Shown: positions 59,085 through 64,000 of the stretch, in pieces
How the letters are laid out: every line of letters starts with the position of its first letter
Numbering within the stretch: the stretch's first letter is position 1
Assembly: GCA_039191605.1 (NCBI GenBank)
Contig: JBCCXL010000020.1
Location: forward strand, 65,618 to 129,617
Reading direction: 5' to 3'
Origin: JBCCXL01 sp039191605
GTDB lineage: Bacteria; Acidobacteriota; Thermoanaerobaculia; Multivoradales; JAHZIX01
Length of the DNA stretch: 64,000 nucleotides
The notes under the pieces: generated by a model
Told to the model about the DNA's origin: nothing
Database searches by the model: none
The model's input: the letters and a program-made list of their open reading frames with translations, nothing else
Program-made: the position numbers and the translations under genes

Positions 59085-61526
59085 ATGCTGCAGCATCTCA
59101 AGTTCTCTCTCCGCGCCCTGCGCAAAGACCCCTCCACCTCGGTTCCGGCGATCCTCGCCCTCGCCCTGGGAATCGGTCTCACCACCGCTCAATTCACCGT
59201 CACCGACAGCATGCTGCTGCGGGGCCTCCCCTTCCCGGAAAGCCACGAGATCGTCGATGTCGAGCACATCGATCTGGCGGAGGATGACGAGGACAGCATG
59301 TCGGCCCACGACTATGAGATCTACCGCCAGCAGAAGGACATCTTCGAGGAGCTCGTCGCCTACAACCGGGGCACGGTGAACGTCAGCGGGCCGGACGAGC
59401 GCCCGGTGCGCCTCAGCGGCGCCTACATGACCGGCAACTTTCTCCAGCTGCTGGGCATCGAGCCCCTCCACGGTCGCGGCTTCGTCACCGGCGTCGACGA
59501 CGCCATCGGCGCCGAAAAGGTCGCCATGTTGAGCTACGGCGTCTGGCAAGCCCGCTATGGCGGCGATCTCGGTGTCCTCGGTCGCCAAGTGCGCACCAAC
59601 GGCGAGCTCACCACCGTCATCGGCATCATGCCGGAGGGCTTCAATTTCCCCGAGCTAGAAGAGATCTGGCTCCCCCTCCAGGATCCCGCCGCCCGAGGCG
59701 CTCGGGGCAGCGACGAAGAGGTCTACGTCGGCACCGTCGGCCGCCTCGCCGACGGCGTCAGCGTCGACCAGGCGACCCTCGCCATGAGCCCGCTGACCGC
59801 TCAGATCGTCAAGGAGAACCCGGAGTCCCACGGCGGAATGACCCCCTCCATCGAGCCCTTCACCCACGAGTACATCGACGAAGAGGCCCGCGCCACCGTC
59901 GCCGCGATGTTCGTCACCGTGTTCTTGGTGCTGCTGGTGGCCTGCTTCAACGTCGCCAGCCTGCTGCTGGCCCGCGCCTCCCGCCGCTCCCGGGAAATCG
60001 CTATCCGCACCGCCATGGGCGCCTCCCGCTTCCGCGCCATCGGCCTGCTGCTCACCGAGAGCGTCACTCTGTCGATCATCGGCGCTATCTTCTCGCTGCC
60101 GGTAGCCTACTTCGGAGTGCAGTACTTCGATTGGGGCATGCGCAACATGAGCGGCACCACGCCCTTCTGGTTCCAGCTCCGACTCGATCTGCGAACCCTC
60201 GCCTTTTGCGCCGGCGTCGCCATCATCGCCGGCCTCCTGGCCGGGCTGCTGCCGGCACTACGAGCCTCCCGCAGCAACATCAACGAGGTTCTCCAGGACT
60301 CCGCCCGCGGCGCCTCCTCGCTGCGCCTCGGTCGCCTCTCTCGCGGCCTGGTGCTGGCGGAGATCGCCTTCTCCTGCGCGCTCCTGGTCGCCGCCGGAGT
60401 AATGGTCAACAACCTGCGGGCGATGAACGACGACATTCTCACCTTCGATCCCCAGGGCCTGCTCACCTTCCGCATCGGGACCTTTGAAAACAGCTACCCC
60501 GAGCCCGCCGATCAGCTGCGCTTCTTCGAAGAGCTGGAGCAGCGATTCGAGGCCCGCGCGGACGTGCAAGATGCCGCCATCTCCGTCGCTCTGCCCGCGG
60601 ACACCAACGTCTCCATCGGCTCCCGAATCGATATCGAGGGCGAGACCTACGAACGCAACGTCGATCGCCCCGGTGCCCAGATCTCGATCGTCAGCCCCTC
60701 CTTCTTCGATCTGCTGGATATCCAGATTCTCGACGGTCGCGGCTTCGCTCCCGAAGACCGTGACGACCGCCAGCTGGTCACGCTGATCAGCCAATCCTTC
60801 GCCCGCAACCACTTCGGAACCGAAAGCCCCGTCGGCCGACGCATTCAGGTCAACTCTCTGGATAGTGAGGAAGAACGATGGCGCTCTATCGTCGGGGTGG
60901 TGCCGGATCTCATCGGCGAGAACCTCATCGAGGGGAACGGCGAGATGGTCTACGTGCCGATGGCCCAGAACCCCATGCGCTTCGCCTACATGGTGGTGCA
61001 GCCCTCCGCCAGCGCCGATCCCCTGGCCTTCACCGAGACCGCCCGCCGGGTCGTGGAAGAGCAGGACGCCAACACCCCCATCTATTGGGTACGCACCCTG
61101 GAGCGAGTCGTCGATGAAGGCCGGGTGGTGCATCAACTGATCTCCGGTACCTTCACCATCTTCGGCTTCGCCGCCCTGCTGCTAACCGTCGTCGGCCTCT
61201 ACGGCGTGATGGCGTTCTCGGTGAGCCAGCGCACCCAGGAGATCGGCGTGCGCATGGCCTTCGGTGCCCGGGCGGTGGATGTCCTCACTCTGATCACCGG
61301 CCAAGGCCTGCGGCAGGTGGCCATCGGCCTCGCCTTCGGCATCCTCCTGGCCATTCCCCTCACCCAGGCGATGCGCAGCTTCGTCTACGGCGCCGACGGC
61401 GGCGCCAGCCCCCTCATCTTCGCCGCCGTCGCCGTCACCTTCCTCCTCGTCGCCGGCGTCGCCTGCTTCCTCCCCGCCCGTCGCGCCGCCCAGGTCGATC
61501 CCATCTACGCCCTGCAGCACGACTGA
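59085..61526 (+). CDS. ADOP-family permease, copy 3 (813 aa)
   Basis: Same 813-residue architecture; closest to copy 2 by visual comparison (for example NVSIGSRIDIEGETYERN versus NVALASYVELEGETYERS). The C-terminus ends DPIYALQHD. It is preceded by a CGCGAGGAAAT ribosome site, a motif shared by the three copies (CGCGAGGA-type). A 12-bp inverted repeat at 61557-61589 lies just after the stop and before tRNA-Lys. Confidence 0.92.
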   Translation: MLQHLKFSLRALRKDPSTSVPAILALALGIGLTTAQFTVTDSMLLRGLPFPESHEIVDVEHIDLAEDDEDSMSAHDYEIYRQQKDIFEELVAYNRGTVNVSGPDERPVRLSGAYMTGNFLQLLGIEPLHGRGFVTGVDDAIGAEKVAMLSYGVWQARYGGDLGVLGRQVRTNGELTTVIGIMPEGFNFPELEEIWLPLQDPAARGARGSDEEVYVGTVGRLADGVSVDQATLAMSPLTAQIVKENPESHGGMTPSIEPFTHEYIDEEARATVAAMFVTVFLVLLVACFNVASLLLARASRRSREIAIRTAMGASRFRAIGLLLTESVTLSIIGAIFSLPVAYFGVQYFDWGMRNMSGTTPFWFQLRLDLRTLAFCAGVAIIAGLLAGLLPALRASRSNINEVLQDSARGASSLRLGRLSRGLVLAEIAFSCALLVAAGVMVNNLRAMNDDILTFDPQGLLTFRIGTFENSYPEPADQLRFFEELEQRFEARADVQDAAISVALPADTNVSIGSRIDIEGETYERNVDRPGAQISIVSPSFFDLLDIQILDGRGFAPEDRDDRQLVTLISQSFARNHFGTESPVGRRIQVNSLDSEEERWRSIVGVVPDLIGENLIEGNGEMVYVPMAQNPMRFAYMVVQPSASADPLAFTETARRVVEEQDANTPIYWVRTLERVVDEGRVVHQLISGTFTIFGFAALLLTVVGLYGVMAFSVSQRTQEIGVRMAFGARAVDVLTLITGQGLRQVAIGLAFGILLAIPLTQAMRSFVYGADGGASPLIFAAVAVTFLLVAGVACFLPARRAAQVDPIYALQHD

Positions 61527-61556
61527 GGCACAGAGCCGACGCTCGGCAACAATCTC

Positions 61557-61589
61557 ATCTCCCGGGGAGATTCTCGATCCCCGGGAGAT
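61557..61589 (+). terminator. Hairpin between ADOP copy 3 and tRNA-Lys
   Basis: A perfect 12-bp stem (ATCTCCCGGGGA / TCCCCGGGAGAT, 9-nt loop). It probably ends the ADOP transcript. No T-run follows; a TATACT box (61594-61599) for the tRNA comes right after, so the two signals are almost fused. Confidence 0.7.
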
Positions 61590-61613
61590 TCGCTATACTG
61601 CCGCCTTCCCAAT

Positions 61614-61689
61614 GGGTCGTTAGCTCAGTTGGCAGAGCTGCTGGCTTTTAACCAGTAGGTCCGGGGTTCGAGTCCCCGACGACCCACCA
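61614..61689 (+). tRNA. tRNA-Lys (anticodon TTT)
   Basis: A 76-nt cloverleaf. GGGTCGT pairs with ACGACCC; the anticodon stem GCTGG/CCAGT encloses loop CTTTTAA, anticodon UUU (reads AAA and AAG). CCA is encoded at 61687-61689. Its -10 box TATACT lies 14 bp upstream. Confidence 0.97.
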
Positions 61690-61787
61690 TGGATTCTTCC
61701 GGGGAATGTCTTGTGGGAGTGGGAGAGAGAGGCAGGGCAGGCTAGCCCAGCAGCAGCTCCGGAAAGCAGGAATCCCCACCTGCTACC

Positions 61788-62054
61788 ATGGACTTCATGA
61801 CAAAGACCGAAGTCCGCAACTCAGCTCTCCGCCTTTCCGTCGAAGAGCGTCTCGAGCTCGCTACGGAGCTCTGGGAAAGCGTGCGTCGGGAAGAAAGCCA
61901 GCTTCCTCTCCATGATTGGCAGAAGGAAATCCTGGACCGGAGACTCGAAGCTGCGGAGCGAGACCCGGAAAGGGTGCGACCGTGGGCGGATCTCGAAGAG
62001 CGGCTGTTTTCTCGTCCTCCCTCACTCGAGGGATTGTCTTCGTCTCGTTCCTAA
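61788..62054 (+). CDS. Antitoxin-like addiction-module protein without toxin
   Basis: 88 residues. The body MTKTEVRNSALRLSVEERLE...LATELWES matches the small addiction-module component family (RelB-like, TIGR02574/PF09720), which pairs with a downstream RelE-type toxin. The typical family end (W..ledRL) is reached near residue 72; ~16 extra residues follow. No RelE-type frame follows. Instead an overlapping frame encodes a signal-peptide protein. I read this as an orphan antitoxin, possibly after toxin loss. Confidence 0.75.
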   Translation: MDFMTKTEVRNSALRLSVEERLELATELWESVRREESQLPLHDWQKEILDRRLEAAERDPERVRPWADLEERLFSRPPSLEGLSSSRS

Positions 62055-62326
62055 CAATCGGCCTTCTTGCCTATTGCGCCCCCTCTGCAACGGCAACGGC
62101 CGAGGGCACAGCCTGTACCGGCTCGGTCTCCTGGGCTCCGAACTCCAACGGCCCCAATCGAGGCGCGAATTGCGCTTCGCTCTGTCGCTGCTATCCGCCA
62201 GTCCACGGAGAACCGCAGTGGAGCGTAGCCGGGAGCTGTGATCCCTCGGCGGGCCCCTTCGGCATTACCGTGGAGCTCTTAGTGGAGCTGCCAGGGAATC
62301 ATCAAAATGATCCGCCCACGACCTAA
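61982..62326 (+). CDS. Possible small exported Cys-containing protein overlapping the antitoxin gene
   Basis: 114 residues from GTG 61982, with GGAAAGGG about 9 nt upstream, overlapping the antitoxin gene by 73 bp in another frame. A convincing signal peptide (RGIVFVSFLTIGLLAYCAPS, ending at ATATA) leads to a Cys-containing mature part (GTACTGSVSWAP, CASLCRCYPP, SCDPSAGP). No family recognised. The long overlap and weak start keep confidence low; a longer ATG frame starts at 61916. It overlaps the 3' end of the RHS remnant at 62323-62326. Confidence 0.4.
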   Translation: MGGSRRAAVFSSSLTRGIVFVSFLTIGLLAYCAPSATATAEGTACTGSVSWAPNSNGPNRGANCASLCRCYPPVHGEPQWSVAGSCDPSAGPFGITVELLVELPGNHQNDPPTT

Positions 62327-63387
62327 ACTCGCTCGTGCCCGTCGGGATCTACAAAGCCAACCGGGTTATTCCCCACATACGCATACAGATTCCACCCATC
62401 CCTCCCCGGATCCACGCTCATGAAGCGCTCGTATGGGAAGACGCAGGTGCGCCTCATCACGTAGTCGGAGGCCTTGTGGGAATCGCGCCCGTGGCCGGTG
62501 TACTTGGCCTTGAGGGGATCGTTCCCGGAGTTGAAGGCGGAGGCGCCGAAGGGATAGAAATGGTGCTCCCCGGTCTCGATGGCGTTGGTGGGCGCGCCGG
62601 AGGAGATCAGCCGTAGGCTGCCGAGGTAGTCGCGGTGGAGGTAGCGGCGATAGCCATTAGCGGCACGACGGCCGAAGATCCCCGCAGCGCCGCGGATGTA
62701 GTCGTGGGTGTATTTCCAGTCGGCGTTGACGCCCCAGCCCGTGACCGAGAACTCCCGTAGCGGGGAGCCATCGAGATCCCGTAGGGTGACGACTCGCTCC
62801 GAGGTGTGGGGATCGTAGGTCATGAGGCGGCGATTGCCGGGACCGTAGAGGTAGTTGTATTCGGAGACTAAGGTGCCTCCCGGATCACGATGGATGAAGG
62901 TGGCCGCCATATTCAGAGCGTCATAGGTCTGCTCGTAAGCGGGTGTTCCCTGGCTTGTAGTGCCAATCCGAGTCATGTTGCCGGCAAGGTCAAAGAAGAT
63001 GTCCTGGGGCTGGCCGAAAGTACCCTCCAGGCGATTGGTGTTGGCGTTGACCCGATAGACGTTGGCCGCATTCCCGTCTTGGGCGACGGAAAGAAGGTTG
63101 TCGAAGGAGTCGTAGGTGTAGTTCTGGCCACGGTCGGGACCCGCATGGGTCACGGTGGCGGTCATCAGGCGACCCGCTGAGTCGTAGGTATATTGATCCG
63201 CGCCGATGGCCCAGATATGACCGGCCTCATCGTATTGATAGGTGCCGGTATCGAACCAGCTCACACCAGTCGGCGAAACTGCCCGCAGACGAGCCGGGCG
63301 AGCCATGCCGTTCGTCCCCTGATCGGCAAGATAGCGAGCCCCGGATTCGTAGAAAGCCTCGGCGAGCTGAAGGTTGGGGTGACAGCT
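62323..63387 (-). pseudogene. RHS-repeat protein, 3' remnant
   Basis: The frame reads back to an in-frame TAA at 63388-63390 without a proper start; the first ATG is at 63306 (327 residues). RHS features are complete at this end: YD-repeats (YDEAGHIWAIGADQYTYDSA), RDYLGSLRLISS, HFYPFGA and the core closing NNPVGFVDPDGHERV. The first residues before the ATG (LQLAEAFYESGARYLADQGT) still read as RHS, so the gene has lost its 5' part or been cut by the stop. RHS proteins export a C-terminal toxin; here the stop comes directly after the core signature, so no toxin is attached. Confidence 0.8.
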
Positions 63388-63464
63388 TTAGTCCGGGCAG
63401 AATTCATTATTGAAGGAGTGACCACATGCGCAGTGTCCGTTCACGCTTCAGGAATTAAAACAAC

Positions 63465-63698
63465 CTAGTGCTCAGGCAGGGTCTGCTTCTCAATCCATTT
63501 TGATAGAACCTCAGCTGAATAACCATCTCCGAATTCAATTAGAAAAACTTTCTCTCCTATTTCGGAATCAAAATCTCTTGCTTGCATAGCTGTTGTTATC
63601 TCTCTAATCCCCACTACCTCTGCTAGAGAACCCGGCCGAAGAGAGACATCAGCTTCGGCGATAACCTGAACGGTATCCCCCCAAGTCAGTTCACTCAT
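63465..63698 (-). CDS. Immunity-like small protein next to the RHS remnant
   Basis: 77 residues, MSELTWGDTVQVIAEADVSL to KWIEKQTLPEH. The pattern (DTVQV...LRPGSLAEVVGI...VFLIEFGDGYSAEVL) is a small SH3/KOW-like barrel of the DUF4926-like type found as immunity proteins beside polymorphic toxins. Its codons are clearly AT-richer than neighbours, a usual sign for transferred toxin/immunity tips. It begins 12 bp after the orphan toxin-tail fragment. I infer immunity to that tail; no assay evidence. Confidence 0.6.
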   Translation of the reverse strand: MSELTWGDTVQVIAEADVSLRPGSLAEVVGIREITTAMQARDFDSEIGEKVFLIEFGDGYSAEVLSKWIEKQTLPEH

Positions 63699-63710
63699 AC
63701 GTCACAACCT

Positions 63711-63881
63711 CTAATCGTTTATTGGTAGCCAAGGCGTACCGTCTTCATTTGTAACACCGAGTACGTGCGCATGAGGCCTTTTAACTCTGGGATCAGCGTG
63801 ACTACCAGGGCTATGCGGCCCGTCGGGCCTCACTCCATTGGGGCTTCCATCTACAGGTGTACATAGATACCCCGTCGCAAA
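63711..63881 (-). pseudogene. Orphan RHS toxin-tail fragment
   Basis: Hand translation of the minus strand between two stops gives a ~56-residue tail: NGVRPDGPHSPGSHADPRVK then RPHAHVLGVTNEDGTPWLPIND. It has no start and no RHS core in frame, and the preceding codon is TAG (63882-63884). The PHAHVLG His pair and its place directly upstream of the immunity-like gene fit a displaced toxin C-terminus. Confidence 0.5.
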
Positions 63882-63893
63882 CTACTAACTCTA

Positions 63894-63988
63894 ATCAGTC
63901 GGAACCATTCCGACTGATATTCAACAGAGTCCCGAGAGCAAAGCCTGCAGGAGTATCAAGATCGGAGAGGAGAACGGGCTCCTCTCCG
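63894..63988. other. Two strong hairpins upstream of the toxin-tail fragment
   Basis: ATCAGTCGGAA / TTCCGACTGAT (11-bp stem, 63894-63918) and CGGAGAGGAG / CTCCTCTCCG (10-bp stem, 63963-63988). Neither has a T-run. They may be terminators or cassette boundaries of a gene beyond the window. Confidence 0.5.
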
Positions 63989-64000
63989 GCCTAATGTTTC

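Noticed and set aside
61614..61689. Integration site at tRNA-Lys
   Set aside because: I could not find a repeat of the tRNA 3' end downstream in this window, nor an integrase gene.

Overview
The window is GC-rich bacterial chromosome with dense coding on both strands. It most resembles an Acidobacteriota genome. The strongest pointer is three tandem 813-residue permeases of the ADOP type (acidobacterial duplicated orphan permease). A PknB-like kinase, a DUF2911 protein, several PQQ-propeller proteins, many secreted or lipoprotein hypotheticals and an RHS tail fit this. No rRNA or ribosomal-protein marker is present, so the placement is an inference.

Layout. 1-6.5 kb: Ser/Thr kinase (cut by the window edge), calcineurin-like phosphoesterase, two small membrane/envelope proteins, a beta-CASP RNase-like hydrolase and a YihY/BrkB membrane protein, then tRNA-Ala(CGC) with a recognisable promoter. 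6.8-12.1 kb: LLM-class flavin oxidoreductase, a small RHH-like protein, a secreted PQQ-propeller protein, an SDR, a Cys-rich DUF5522-like protein and a DUF2378-like protein. 12.3-15.2 kb: three tandem secreted paralogues of unknown function; two share an upstream DNA element and a 3' hairpin. 15.7-23.5 kb: exported VOC protein, M2-type (ACE-like) lipoprotein peptidase, class I aminotransferase, DsbD and an esterase lipoprotein. 23.6-27.1 kb: sulfatase-superfamily lipoprotein, a hypothetical membrane protein and a TruC-like pseudouridine synthase. 27.2-36.4 kb: a ~2,093-residue multicopper-oxidase-like protein that appears to lack most copper-ligand histidines, a hypothetical protein and a membrane PQQ-propeller protein. 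36.5-45 kb: DUF72 protein, secreted metzincin protease, secreted Cys-containing protein, alpha/beta hydrolase, an ~860-bp gene-free stretch that looks like a free-standing structured RNA gene, and a GAF/sigma-54 activator. 45.2-53.2 kb: MerB-like protein, a translationally coupled three-gene exported-protein operon, DUF2911 protein, a secreted hypothetical and an ExoD-like protein. 53.5-61.5 kb: three ADOP permeases. 61.6-64 kb: tRNA-Lys(UUU), an antitoxin-like protein without a toxin, and an RHS 3' fragment with an orphan toxin-tail fragment and an immunity-like gene.

The gene content is mostly envelope and export functions, and few genes form clear pathways. The clearest operon is 46232-49694, with two 4-bp ATGA overlaps. 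Short tandem repeats (10-18 bp units, 3-6 copies) are unusually common, mostly just after stop codons or in promoter gaps, and twice at the start of exported proteins. The features I consider most worth following are the putative ncRNA at 41.76-42.01 kb, the degenerate giant multicopper-oxidase-like protein, the paralogue triplet with its shared upstream element, and the repeat arrays.
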